A stretch of DNA of 64,000 bases from Falsiroseomonas selenitidurans (GCF_012103215.1 NZ_JAAVNE010000020.1:27555-91554), one strand, 5' to 3'. Counted from the stretch's first letter, positions 47,295 through 55,563 are shown. Numbers and translations are program-made. The notes: generated by a model not told the origin, from the sequence alone.

Positions 47295-48299
47295 ATGGCC
47301 GAGCATGACCGTCAGGTCCATGTCGACCGCAACCTGGCGCTGGAGCTGGTGCGCGTGACCGAGGCGGCGGGGCTGGCGGCCAGCCGTTGGATGGGCCGCG
47401 GCGACAAGAACGCCGCCGACGGCGCCGCCGTGGAAGCCATGCGCCGCGCCTTCGACACCGTCGCCATCTCCGGCACCGTGGTGATCGGCGAGGGCGAGAT
47501 GGACGAGGCGCCGATGCTCTATATCGGCGAGAAGGTCGGCCTCTATGCCAAGGCGGGCGGCGGGCCGGAGGTGGACATCGCGGTGGACCCGCTGGAAGGC
47601 ACCACCATCACCGCCAAGGGCGGCCCCAACGCCATGGCCTGCGTGGCGCTCGCCCAGAAGGGCGGCTTCCTGCACGCGCCCGACATCTACATGGACAAGA
47701 TCGCCGTCGGCCCCGGCCTGCCGGACGGCGTGGTGGACCTCGATGCCTCGGTGGAGGAAAATCTCCGGAACCTGGCCCGCGCCAAGGGCCGCAGCGTCAC
47801 CGATCTCGTCGTCTGCCTGCTGGACCGCGACCGGCACAAGGAGATCGTCAAGCGCTGCCGCGCCGCCGGCGCGCGCATCATGATGATCCCCGATGGCGAC
47901 GTCTCCGGCGTCGTCGCCGTCTCCCAGATCGATACGGGCGTCGACATCTACCTCGGCTCCGGCGGGGCGCCGGAAGGCGTGCTGGCGGCCGCGGCGCTGC
48001 GCTGCATCGGCGGGCAGATGCAGGGCCGCCTGATCTTCGAGAACGATGACCAGGTGCTGCGCGCCAAGGAAATGGGCATCACCGACCCGCAGCGCGTCTA
48101 TTCCATGACCGACATGGCCAGGGGCGACGTGATGTTCGCCGCCACCGGCGTCACCACCGGCCCGATGCTGCGCGGCGTGCGCGACTTCGGCAAGGGCGCC
48201 ATCACCCATTCCATCGTCATGCGCTCCAAGTCCGGCACGGTCCGGTACGTCGAAGGGCACCACAATTTCGCGCTGAAGCCCGCGGCCTTCGCCGGTTGA
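47295..48299 (+). CDS. glpX: Class II fructose-1,6-bisphosphatase GlpX, copy B
   Basis: 334 residues with an ATG start after GGAGGATGAG. Almost identical to copy A; all active-site motifs are kept (GEGEMDEAP, DPLEGTT). This copy is joined to the intact recJ by a 4-nt overlap, the arrangement expected for the ancestral locus. Two identical class II FBPases in one genome would be redundant, so the pair is probably recent or kept alike by gene conversion. Confidence 0.93.
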   Translation: MAEHDRQVHVDRNLALELVRVTEAAGLAASRWMGRGDKNAADGAAVEAMRRAFDTVAISGTVVIGEGEMDEAPMLYIGEKVGLYAKAGGGPEVDIAVDPLEGTTITAKGGPNAMACVALAQKGGFLHAPDIYMDKIAVGPGLPDGVVDLDASVEENLRNLARAKGRSVTDLVVCLLDRDRHKEIVKRCRAAGARIMMIPDGDVSGVVAVSQIDTGVDIYLGSGGAPEGVLAAAALRCIGGQMQGRLIFENDDQVLRAKEMGITDPQRVYSMTDMARGDVMFAATGVTTGPMLRGVRDFGKGAITHSIVMRSKSGTVRYVEGHHNFALKPAAFAG

Positions 48300-48354
48300 A
48301 CGACGCCGCCACCCCACCCGCTGACAACCTCGCGCTCGGCGTCGCCCGCAGCGC
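47303..48354 (+). repeat. Direct repeat, copy 2 (glpX plus 5' end of recJ)
   Basis: Partner of 43373-44424, same orientation, 1,052 bp. Recombination between the two would excise a 3,930-bp circle with the RTX gene and one glpX and leave an intact glpX-recJ locus. Confidence 0.95.
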
Positions 48355-50086
48355 GCTCGGCCGCCGCTGGACCTGGCGCCAGGGCGATGCGCGCATCGGC
48401 CTTGGCATCGCCCAGCGCCTGGGGCTGCCGGAGCTGGTGGGGCGGCTGCTGGCCGCCCGCGGCGTGGGGGTGGAGGCGGCGGCGGATTTCCTGGAACCGA
48501 CGCTGCGCGCCCTGCTGCCGGACCCCTCCTCGCTGCGCGACATGGATGCCGCCGCCGCCCGGCTGGCCGATGCGGCGCAGGCGCAGGAACAGGTGGTGGT
48601 GTTCGGCGACTACGACGTGGACGGCGCCTGTTCCGGCGCGCTGACCGTGCGCTTCCTGCGCGAGATCGGCTGCCGCGTCACCCACTACGTGCCGGACCGG
48701 ATCAATGAGGGCTACGGCCCCAATACCCGCGCCATCGCCACCATCTGCGACCGCGGCGCGACGCTGATCGTCACGGTGGACTGCGGCATCGCCGCGGCGG
48801 TGGCGCTGGAGGCCGCGCGCGGCCGGGCGGACATCGTCATCCTGGACCACCACAAGGCGGAAGGCCCGGTGCCGATGGTGCGCGCCGCGGTCAATCCCAA
48901 CCGGCTGGATTGCCGCAGCGGCCTTGGCCATCTTTGCGCCGCCGGCGTCGCCTTCCTGGCTGCCGTCGCCACGGTGCGGGAAATGCGGCGCCGCGGCGCC
49001 TTCGCCAGCCGGCCGGAACCGCGACTGCTGGACCTGCTGGACCTGGTGGCGCTGGCCACCGTCTGCGACGTGATGCCGCTGACCGGGCTGAACCGCGCCC
49101 TGGTGGCGCAGGGTCTGAAGGTGATGGCCCGCCGTGGCCGGGCCGGCATCGCCGCGCTGCTGGATGTGGCATTGGCCAAGGATGCGCCCAGCGCGCACAC
49201 CCTGGGCTTCCTCCTGGGCCCGCGAATAAATGCCTCCGGCCGCATCGACGAAAGCGACCTCGGCCTGCGGCTGCTGCTGGAGGATGACGCGATCGAGGCC
49301 CGTGCCATGGCGGAGCGCCTGGACCTCGTGAACAAGCGGCGGCAGGAGGTGGAGGCGGATGTGCTGGCCGCCGCCATGGCGGAGGCGGAACGCCAGGCCG
49401 GCCATGGCCATCCGGTGCTGCTGGTGGTGGGCCAGGGCTGGCACCCCGGCGTGGTGGGCATCGTCGCCGGGCGGATGAAGGAACGCTTCAACCGCCCAGC
49501 CTGCGTCGCCGGGCTCAATGAGGGGCTGGCCAAGGGATCCGGCCGTTCCGTCGCCGGGGTGGATCTGGGGGCGGCCATCATCGCCGCGCGCCAGGCCGGG
49601 CTGCTGGAGACCGGCGGCGGCCACGCCATGGCCGCGGGCTTCAGCTTTCAGGCAGCGCGGGAGGGGGAGTTCCACGCCTTCCTCGACGAACGCCTTTCCC
49701 ACGCCGCGGAACTGCCCGGTGCGGCGGACCTGTGGGTGGAAGGGGCGCTGACGGTGCCCGGCGCGACGGTGGAGGTGGCCAGCCAGATCGCGCGCCTGGC
49801 CCCCTTCGGCGCCGGGAACGAGGAACCGGTCTTCGTGCTGTCCCGTGCCCGGGTGGTCCGGGCCGACCGCGTCGGCAAGGAGGGCGGGACCATCCGCGCC
49901 TTCCTCGAGGGCGAGGGCGGCGGGCCGCGGCTGAAGGCCATCTGCTTTCGGGCGAAGGAGGGTCCGCTGGCCGCCGCGCTGCTTGGTGGCGGTGTGTTGC
50001 ACCTCGCCGGGCATCTCAGGGCGGAAAGCTGGAACGACACGGTGAGCGTCGGCTTCCATGTGGTGGATGCGGCGCCCGCCGGGTGA
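48296..50086 (+). CDS. recJ: Single-stranded-DNA-specific exonuclease RecJ
   Basis: 596 residues. DHH-family motifs: VVFGDYDVDGACSGAL (I), TVDCGIAAA (II), VILDHHKAEG (III, the DHH), then ATVCDVMPL (IV) and GPRINASGRID; the DHHA1 part has ETGGGHAMAAGFSF. 5'-3' exonuclease of recombination and mismatch repair. It overlaps glpX copy B by 4 nt. Its first 19-20 codons are repeated at 44366. Confidence 0.93.
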   Translation: MNDAATPPADNLALGVARSALGRRWTWRQGDARIGLGIAQRLGLPELVGRLLAARGVGVEAAADFLEPTLRALLPDPSSLRDMDAAAARLADAAQAQEQVVVFGDYDVDGACSGALTVRFLREIGCRVTHYVPDRINEGYGPNTRAIATICDRGATLIVTVDCGIAAAVALEAARGRADIVILDHHKAEGPVPMVRAAVNPNRLDCRSGLGHLCAAGVAFLAAVATVREMRRRGAFASRPEPRLLDLLDLVALATVCDVMPLTGLNRALVAQGLKVMARRGRAGIAALLDVALAKDAPSAHTLGFLLGPRINASGRIDESDLGLRLLLEDDAIEARAMAERLDLVNKRRQEVEADVLAAAMAEAERQAGHGHPVLLVVGQGWHPGVVGIVAGRMKERFNRPACVAGLNEGLAKGSGRSVAGVDLGAAIIAARQAGLLETGGGHAMAAGFSFQAAREGEFHAFLDERLSHAAELPGAADLWVEGALTVPGATVEVASQIARLAPFGAGNEEPVFVLSRARVVRADRVGKEGGTIRAFLEGEGGGPRLKAICFRAKEGPLAAALLGGGVLHLAGHLRAESWNDTVSVGFHVVDAAPAG

Positions 50087-50163
50087 CGACCGCCGGGGTC
50101 GTGACGCGCCGTAACTTTGCCGGACCCTTGAATGGAAACCCGGGCCGGGCAACATCATGGTCC

Positions 50164-50463
50164 ATGGAAACGCACCGAACCCCGCCCGTCCTGGACATGA
50201 CGCCCGAGGGGGAGTTCCGGCACCCGCCGGCCCCGCCCCAGCCGGGCTGGCTGGACCGCACCCTGGCGCGCGTCGGCGGCGTGGCGCTGCTGATCGCCCT
50301 CATTGCCGGCGGCCTCGTTCTGGCGTCGCTGGCCGTGGTCTTCGTCGGCCTGATCCTGCCGGTGCTGCTGGTGGCCGGGCTGATCGGTGCCGGGTCCATC
50401 TGGTGGCGGCTGCGCCGTGCCCGCCAGCAGGGCCGGCCGGTCTTCGTGGTGATGCGCCGCTGA
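50164..50463 (+). CDS. Small membrane protein, function unknown
   Basis: 99 residues from the ATG at 50164; a closer ATG at 50157 is in another frame. Two hydrophobic helices lie at about 39-85 (VGGVALLIALIAGGLVLASL and beyond), with a Pro-rich N-terminus and a basic RRARQQGR end. Family not recognised. Located 77 bp after recJ and overlapping the next small ORF. Confidence 0.6.
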   Translation: METHRTPPVLDMTPEGEFRHPPAPPQPGWLDRTLARVGGVALLIALIAGGLVLASLAVVFVGLILPVLLVAGLIGAGSIWWRLRRARQQGRPVFVVMRR

Positions 50464-50816
50464 CGGAGAAGCCGTTCCGGGTCGCCACGGACCGGCTCTA
50501 TGAGGTTTCCCCCCGCGGCACCCCCTGGACCGAGGGCGATGCCGGCGCGGCCGCGGCAAGGCAGCGGCGGATGCGCTGGCTGTTCGGCATCGGGGTGGCG
50601 GTGAATGCGCTGACCTGGACCGGCGCCGGTGCCGCGCTGGTGCTGGGCGGGCCGGCATGGGGCGCGGGGGCTGGCCTGCTGGCGGTGCTGACGGCGCCGC
50701 TGCTGGGCCTTCCGGCGCTGGGCGAGGCCGTGGGCCGACACCGCGCGCGGCAACGCCACCGTCGACGCCCGGCCCGCTTCGATGCGCCGCGCGATGCGTC
50801 GGGCGATGGCGCCTGA
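50460..50816 (+). CDS. Small membrane protein, function unknown
   Basis: About 118 residues if it begins at the CTG overlapping the preceding TGA (CTGA at 50460-50463); the first ATG in frame is 50571. TEKPFRVATDRLYEVSPRGT and a two-helix region (RWLFGIGVAVNALTWTGAGA and beyond) look protein-like, and GC3 is high, but the start is unproven. Not recognised. It may function with the membrane protein just upstream. Confidence 0.45.
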   Translation: MTEKPFRVATDRLYEVSPRGTPWTEGDAGAAAARQRRMRWLFGIGVAVNALTWTGAGAALVLGGPAWGAGAGLLAVLTAPLLGLPALGEAVGRHRARQRHRRRPARFDAPRDASGDGA

Positions 50817-50838
50817 CCGGGTGCGGCGCCGGTGCTGT

Positions 50839-51345
50839 TCAACCTGGCGTGTCGGATTCGCCGGCGAAGGGATTGGCATAGGCCAGGATCACCGCGTCGC
50901 CATAGTTGTAGTGCTCGATCTCGCGGTCCACGAAGCGGCCGGTGCGCCGGCCATTGGCGCCGGGGAAGGGAAAATACGGCTCCATCGCGATGACCCTTCC
51001 CGGCCCGTTCGGCCAGATCACGTTCATATGGGCGAAGCCGGTCAGGTGCTTGAAGGCGATGCAGACCGGCGTGGGGCCGATCGGCAGGCGGTCCAGCGTG
51101 GCGTGGGGGGTCTTGAACACCATGGTGCCCATCTTCAGCCGCTTGTCCCGCGACCAGGCGGTGACGAGGTATTGCGGCTGCATCGCGCCGTTGTCGTCCA
51201 CGCTGCGCCAGTAGATGTCGATGATCTCGCGCTGCGTCCAGCTCGGCCGGCCGCCGGCCACCGCCTTCAGCCACCAGGCAAGGCAGGCGGCCCAGCAGGA
51301 ATTCTCATGCAACTGGCCCATGCTGGGCGTGGTGCGATAGCTCAT
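50839..51345 (-). CDS. Papain-like cysteine peptidase (C39/C70-like)
   Basis: 168 residues. The nucleophile region is QLHENSCWAACLAWWLKAV with Cys17, and the histidine is in LTGFAHMNVIW (His106); MEPYFPFPG could supply the third residue near 122. The domain alone, without signal peptide, resembles papain-like peptidases of the AvrRpt2 type. Possible roles include processing or an effector; nothing nearby identifies a substrate. Convergent with the small membrane protein gene. Confidence 0.78.
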   Translation of the reverse strand: MSYRTTPSMGQLHENSCWAACLAWWLKAVAGGRPSWTQREIIDIYWRSVDDNGAMQPQYLVTAWSRDKRLKMGTMVFKTPHATLDRLPIGPTPVCIAFKHLTGFAHMNVIWPNGPGRVIAMEPYFPFPGANGRRTGRFVDREIEHYNYGDAVILAYANPFAGESDTPG

Positions 51346-51458
51346 CGGTGGACCTCCGGCCGTCGCCGAGGGGCGCCGGTGGCGCAGCAGGCGCCGGGCG
51401 GCGTCGGAGGGTCAATGAGCCGGCACGTGGCGTGAAGCGCCGCGAAACCGTGTTGCGT

Positions 51459-52496
51459 TCAGGCCGCCTCGGCGACCCGCAATGTTGCAACCGCCGCCGC
51501 CAACAGGCGGTAGCTTTCCTGCCGCGCGGCCGCGTCGTGGCAGGGGCTGAGCACGGCGATCTCCTCCACCCCATGCGCCTCGGCCAGCGCGGCCAGGCGT
51601 GTCGCCACCTGTTCGGGGGCGCCGACCAGGGCGCGGGCGCGCATCCGGGCCACCCGCGCCGCCTCCTCCGCCGTGTAGGGATAGGCCTCGGCCTCCTCCA
51701 CGCTGGGCAGCGGGGCGAAAACGCCCTGGTCGCGCCACAGCCGCGACAGGGCGCGGGACTGGAACAGGCGGAACGCCTCCGCCTCCGTGCCCGCGGTCAG
51801 GGCGAAGACGGCCAGCGCGCCCTGCGGTCTCGCCAGCCGGCCCGCCACGCCGGGATGCGGGCGGAATCCCTCCCGGTACAGTGCCATGGCGCCCTCACTG
51901 CCGCGCCCATCGGTGATGAAATGCGCGAAGCAGTAGGGCAGGCCGAAATAGGCGGCGAGCTGGGCGCCGAAATCCGAGCTGCCGAGGATCCACAGCTCCG
52001 GCCGCGTCGGGATCGCCGGGTTGGCGGCGACCATGCGGAAGGGGTGGCTATCCGGCAGCCCGTCGCCGAGCCAGCCCATCAGGTCCTGCACCTGCTGCGG
52101 AAAGCGGTCCGCCGCGGCCGCCGCATCCGGGTTCAGCGCATAGGCGGTGCGGCCATCCGAGCCGGGGGCGCGGCCGACACCGAGGTCGATGCGGCCAGGC
52201 GCGATCGCCTCCAGCACCCGGAACTGCTCCGCCACCTTCAGGGCGGAATAGTGCGGCAGCATCACGCCGGCGGTGCCGATCCGGATGCGCTGGGTGGTGG
52301 CGGCGATGGCCGCGGCCAGCACCTCCGGCGCCGTGCCGGCATGGGCCTCGCTGTTGTGGTGTTCGGCCAGCCAGTAGCGGCGATAGCCCAGGCCATCCGC
52401 CAGCCGGGCCAGCGCCAGCGTCTCCCGGATCGCCGCATCGGCGCCGCGGCCGGAGGCGATGGTGGACTGGTCGAGAATGGACAGAGCAAGCGGCAT
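51459..52496 (-). CDS. LLM class flavin-dependent oxidoreductase (luciferase-like)
   Basis: 345 residues from the ATG at 52496; upstream frame is antisense to the deaminase. GYRRYWLAEHHNSEAHAGTA is the usual N-terminal segment of the single-component alkanal monooxygenase-like group (MsnO8), with RIRIGTAGVMLPHYSALKVA and RIDLGVGRAPGSDG. FMN or F420 cofactor, substrate unknown. Confidence 0.9.
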   Translation of the reverse strand: MPLALSILDQSTIASGRGADAAIRETLALARLADGLGYRRYWLAEHHNSEAHAGTAPEVLAAAIAATTQRIRIGTAGVMLPHYSALKVAEQFRVLEAIAPGRIDLGVGRAPGSDGRTAYALNPDAAAAADRFPQQVQDLMGWLGDGLPDSHPFRMVAANPAIPTRPELWILGSSDFGAQLAAYFGLPYCFAHFITDGRGSEGAMALYREGFRPHPGVAGRLARPQGALAVFALTAGTEAEAFRLFQSRALSRLWRDQGVFAPLPSVEEAEAYPYTAEEAARVARMRARALVGAPEQVATRLAALAEAHGVEEIAVLSPCHDAAARQESYRLLAAAVATLRVAEAA

Positions 52497-52554
52497 CGGG
52501 AACCCTCCACCTTCGCAAGGTGGGGCCTTCGCCCCGCCACGTCGAGGGACCGCC

Positions 52555-53049
52555 ATGACGGACGAGGCAGCGCACGCGGTGACGGACGAGGATTTCATGC
52601 GCCAGGCCATCGCCCTGTCGCGGCGCGGCATGGAAGGCGGCGCGGGCGGGCCCTTCGGCGCGCTGGTGGTGGCGGAAGGGCGGGTCGTGGCGGAAGGCTG
52701 GAACCAGGTGACCAGCACCAACGACCCCACCGCGCATGCGGAAATCGTCGCGATCCGCCGCGCCTGCACCGCGCTCGGCCGGTTCGACCTGCGCGGCGCC
52801 ACGGTGTTCACCAGCTGCGAGCCCTGCCCGATGTGTCTGGCCGCGCTGTACTGGTCGCGCTGCGACCGCGTGGTCTACGCCAATGGCCGGGCGCAGGCCG
52901 CGGCGATCGGCTTCGACGACGACGTCCTGTACCGCGAGGTGGCGCTGCCCATCGATTCCCGCCACCTGCCGATGCGCCGCCTGCTGGCGGCCGAGGCGCT
53001 GGAGGTCTTCGCCGAGTGGGCGGCGAAGCCGGACCGCATTGCCTATTGA
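52555..53049 (+). CDS. Nucleoside/guanine deaminase (CMP/dCMP deaminase family)
   Basis: 164 residues from the ATG at 52555. Zinc site TAHAEIVAI and SCEPCPMCLAALYW; GGPFGALVV is the substrate loop of guanine deaminase-type enzymes; FDDDVLYREVALP near the end is typical of bacterial GuaD. It would convert guanine to xanthine; tRNA adenosine deaminase is less likely given the loop. It is divergent from the LLM gene over 58 bp. Confidence 0.88.
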   Translation: MTDEAAHAVTDEDFMRQAIALSRRGMEGGAGGPFGALVVAEGRVVAEGWNQVTSTNDPTAHAEIVAIRRACTALGRFDLRGATVFTSCEPCPMCLAALYWSRCDRVVYANGRAQAAAIGFDDDVLYREVALPIDSRHLPMRRLLAAEALEVFAEWAAKPDRIAY

Positions 53050-53054
53050 GGCTA

Positions 53055-53156
53055 GTGCCATTTCACCGACGGCGAGGACGGTGAAATGGCTCTACCTTTT
53101 TGTTCCGACGCATTTTCCGAGTCGCCTTGCGAAGCCGCAAGGCTCGAAAATGCTTT
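53055..53156. repeat. Mosaic palindromic intergenic element (alphaproteobacterial type)
   Basis: Two hairpins joined by CTCTACCTTTTTGTTCCGAC: a perfect 12-bp stem (53057-53068 with 53079-53090) and an imperfect stem whose outer arms are GCATTTTC (53110-53117) and GAAAATGC (53146-53153). The linker plus CGCATTTTC...GAAAATGC core is like the dispersed intergenic palindromes I know from rhizobia and other alphaproteobacteria. The first hairpin followed by CCTTTTTG may also terminate the deaminase transcript. Confidence 0.65.
53057..53100 (+). terminator. Hairpin with T tract after the deaminase gene
   Basis: GCCATTTCACCG pairs perfectly with CGGTGAAATGGC over a 10-nt loop and is followed by TCTACCTTTT. 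It lies 8 bp after the deaminase stop. It is part of the palindromic element described for 53055-53156. Confidence 0.6.
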
Positions 53157-53159
53157 AAA

Positions 53160-53249
53160 TCACCGATCGCCGGCGCGCAGCCGCCGCATAACGGCGAGGT
53201 AGACGCTGTCAATCAGGGCCAGCAGGGGATCGCGGGAGGGTGTGGTCAT
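53160..53249 (-). CDS. Possible 29-residue peptide MTTPSRDPLLALIDSVYLA...
   Basis: ATG at 53249 preceded by AGGAAC, stop at 53160: a 29-residue peptide with an amphipathic middle (LLALIDSVYLAVMRRLR) and a basic end. GC3 is high. It abuts the palindromic element, so peptide and palindromes may form one dispersed unit. Not recognised; may be non-coding. Confidence 0.4.
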   Translation of the reverse strand: MTTPSRDPLLALIDSVYLAVMRRLRAGDR

Positions 53250-53497
53250 GTTCCTGTGTTTCCTTGGACGCGAGACCAGGATCATGCAGGTCAATCCCCT
53301 ATCAGCGACTTAAAGTGGTTTTTGATTTGGACGAGATCCCACGCGATGGAACATGAGTCGCCGCAGTTGACACCCCTGCCGGTTTTGCGGCGAAACGGTA
53401 AAGGAATCATTCAGAATCAATAGGGTTCCCGCCTGGCACGGCGGTTGCTGTCTGTCTGCCCGCAGCGCTCCTGCTGCCAGACAAGGGATCGACAGCC
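53250..53497. other. Upstream region of the PEP-CTERM gene
   Basis: No gene seen. AT-richer than the surroundings. Holds a sigma-54 promoter (53433-53449), a TTGACA (53367-53372) without matching -10, and the leader of the small - strand ORF. Confidence 0.6.
53433..53449 (+). promoter_or_regulatory. Sigma-54 (RpoN) promoter of the PEP-CTERM gene
   Basis: CTGGCACG-GCGG-TTGCT matches the sigma-54 -24/-12 consensus YTGGCACGN4TTGCW at every fixed position. It lies 49 bp before the ATG at 53498, predicting a leader near 40 nt. PEP-CTERM genes are reported to be sigma-54 dependent in several bacteria (PrsK/PrsR), which supports it. Confidence 0.8.
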
Positions 53498-54160
53498 ATG
53501 TTCAAGAACATTCTCGGCGCCGCGGTCGGCGCCATGGCCCTGATGGGCGTTTCCGCGGCACAGGCCGGCCCGGTGAGCTTCAGCATCCTCTCCGGCGGCT
53601 TCGATATCGGCTCCGGCTACGGCACGGGCAACGGGCAGCTCGACGCGACCTTCACGGACCTGGTCACCCCGCAATCCTTCAGCCTGAATCTCGGCGAGAC
53701 GGAGTCCTTCCTGTTCGGCCGCGTGACGCTGAACGAGACCTGCATCAACCCGACGCTGTTCTGCGGCAGCTTCCCGTCGAACCTGCTCTCCAACGAGACC
53801 AACAATCTCGACGTCGTCGCCAACCTGACCTTCACCAGCCCGCTGTCGGAACTGGTGCAGGTGGTGGCCGCCACCGGCGCCTTCAGCGGCCCGGTCGATG
53901 ACCTGCTGGAGAACATCCCCGGCGTCAGCATCACCGACTTCTTCATCGACTTCGATCCGGTGGCGGTGAACTTCGGCGATGGCGGCAGCTTCGTGGTCGA
54001 TGTCGGCGACATGTACTTCGCGGAGAACGGCTCCATCACCAACGGCGCCAATGTGACGCTGACGGCGGTGCCGGTGCCGGAGCCCGCCTCCCTCGCCCTG
54101 TTCGGTGCCGGCCTGCTGGGCCTGGGCATGGTGCGTCGGCGGCAGAACCGCGCCGCCTGA
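53498..54160 (+). CDS. PEP-CTERM sorting-domain protein
   Basis: 220 residues: signal peptide (MFKNILGAAVGAMALMGVSA ending AQA), a beta-rich domain (about 25-190), then PVPEPASLALFGAGLLGLG and RRRQNRAA, the VPEP motif, helix and basic tail recognised by exosortase. Exported, cleaved near PEP and presented at the surface or in matrix. The middle domain has a cysteine pair (TCINPTLFCG). No exosortase in the window. Transcribed from the sigma-54 promoter just upstream. Confidence 0.92.
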   Translation: MFKNILGAAVGAMALMGVSAAQAGPVSFSILSGGFDIGSGYGTGNGQLDATFTDLVTPQSFSLNLGETESFLFGRVTLNETCINPTLFCGSFPSNLLSNETNNLDVVANLTFTSPLSELVQVVAATGAFSGPVDDLLENIPGVSITDFFIDFDPVAVNFGDGGSFVVDVGDMYFAENGSITNGANVTLTAVPVPEPASLALFGAGLLGLGMVRRRQNRAA

Positions 54161-54174
54161 GCGATGCGGCTGAA

Positions 54175-54207
54175 GCGGCCGAACCCCGTGGTCCCGGGTT
54201 CGGCCGC
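54175..54207. terminator. Bidirectional terminator hairpin
   Basis: GCGGCCGAACCC (54175-54186) pairs perfectly with GGGTTCGGCCGC (54196-54207) across a 9-nt loop, in the 59-bp gap between the converging PEP-CTERM and DUF445 genes. Confidence 0.75.
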
Positions 54208-54219
54208 GCTCCGTTTCCG

Positions 54220-55533
54220 CTACACGGCGACGCGGCCGAACAGGGCCGTCAGCAGGGCGAACAGGGTGCCGCCGACCAGGAAGCCCACCAGCGTCCCGTT
54301 CATCCGCACATATTGCAGGTCGCGCCCGACGCGCAGTTCGATGCGCTCCGTCACCGTCGCGGTGTCCCAGCCCCGCACCACGCTGGCGATGAACTCCGAA
54401 AGCTGGGTTCGGGCGCGCGGCAGCAGGGCGATCAGGGCGCGCTCCGCCGCGCGATTCAGCCTTTCCCGCGCCGCCGGGTCCTCGGCCAGCATGGTGCCGA
54501 GATTGCCCAGCGCCCCGGCCAGCGCCTGCACGGTGCGGCCTTCCGGATTGGTGGCATCGGCCTCCAGCGCCGCGCGCAGCCGACCCCAGATATCGCCCAG
54601 CCAGGCGGCGACGGCGGGATGCGCCAGGGCGTCGCGCAACGCGCGGCCGACGGCGGCGGCGCGTTCCGGATCCGTCTCCAGCCGCGCGATCTCGCCACGG
54701 ATCCAGGCCTCGAAGGCGGCGCGCAGGTCGCTGTCGCCGGGCTGCACCCGGTCCAGCTCCGCATTCAGGGCCGACAGCACGCGCCGCGCAATGCCGGCGC
54801 CGGCGATCCAGCCAACCAGCGCGCCGCCTTCCGCCCGCACCCGCGCGGCGATCGCGGCCTGCAACTGGTCCTCCTTCGCCACCAGAACGGTCTTGAGCTG
54901 GCCGATCGCCAGGTCGAACACCTCCTGGTGCCGGCCGCCCTCGATCAGCGCGGTCAGCGCGCGGGCCAGGACGCGGGCGGCCCCGGGGCCGCCGGCGATG
55001 CGCGGCAGCAGCCGGCCGAGCAGGCGGCGCGCGCGGCCATCCTCCAGGCTCGCCAGGATGCGCGGCATGGCACGGGACAGGGCCGCGGCGGCCGGTTGCA
55101 CCGCATCGGGGTCAGAGAACCAGTCGCGCAGCACGCTGGCGAGATCCAGCCGCGCCAGCACCCGCGCCACCTCGGCCTCGGTGAAGACATGGTTGGCAAC
55201 GAAGCGGCCGAGCCCGGCGCCCAGCCTTTCCTTCTGCATCGGGATGATGGCGGTGTGCGGGATGGGCAGGCCGAGCGGGTGGCGGAACAGCGCCGTCACC
55301 GCAAACCAGTCGGCGATGCCGCCCACCACGCCGGCCTTGGCGGCCGCCTGCAGCAGGTCCGTGGCATAGGAGGGCGGCAGCGCGTAGCTGCCCAGCAGCA
55401 ACCCGCCCATGCCGGCCAGCAGGCCGGTGGCGGCCGCGCGATGCCGGCGCAGGCCGCGCCGCAGCGCGATCTCGGGGTCCTCGGCTTGGGGAAGGCGGGG
55501 CGGATGTGGCAAATGGGCGGGTCTGTCCTGCAT
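54220..55533 (-). CDS. DUF445 membrane protein (YjiN family)
   Basis: 437 residues. LLAGMGGLLLGSYALPP is a membrane helix, GGIADWFAVTALFRHPLG is the DUF445 hallmark, and a long helical region is closed by a C-terminal helix (VGFLVGGTLFALLTALF). HTAIIPMQKERLGAGLGRFV is also typical. No function is established. Its promoter region is shared with the divergent zinc transporter. Confidence 0.9.
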   Translation of the reverse strand: MQDRPAHLPHPPRLPQAEDPEIALRRGLRRHRAAATGLLAGMGGLLLGSYALPPSYATDLLQAAAKAGVVGGIADWFAVTALFRHPLGLPIPHTAIIPMQKERLGAGLGRFVANHVFTEAEVARVLARLDLASVLRDWFSDPDAVQPAAAALSRAMPRILASLEDGRARRLLGRLLPRIAGGPGAARVLARALTALIEGGRHQEVFDLAIGQLKTVLVAKEDQLQAAIAARVRAEGGALVGWIAGAGIARRVLSALNAELDRVQPGDSDLRAAFEAWIRGEIARLETDPERAAAVGRALRDALAHPAVAAWLGDIWGRLRAALEADATNPEGRTVQALAGALGNLGTMLAEDPAARERLNRAAERALIALLPRARTQLSEFIASVVRGWDTATVTERIELRVGRDLQYVRMNGTLVGFLVGGTLFALLTALFGRVAV

Positions 55534-55563
55534 CGCCTGCGCAGGTAGTCCGCCGCAGGGGCT

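Noticed and set aside
48098..50158. 686-codon - strand frame
   Set aside because: Antisense to recJ, which carries all DHH motifs.
53367..53395. Sigma-70 promoter with TTGACA upstream of the PEP-CTERM gene
   Set aside because: No -10 hexamer at 16-18 bp; the sigma-54 match closer to the gene explains the promoter better.
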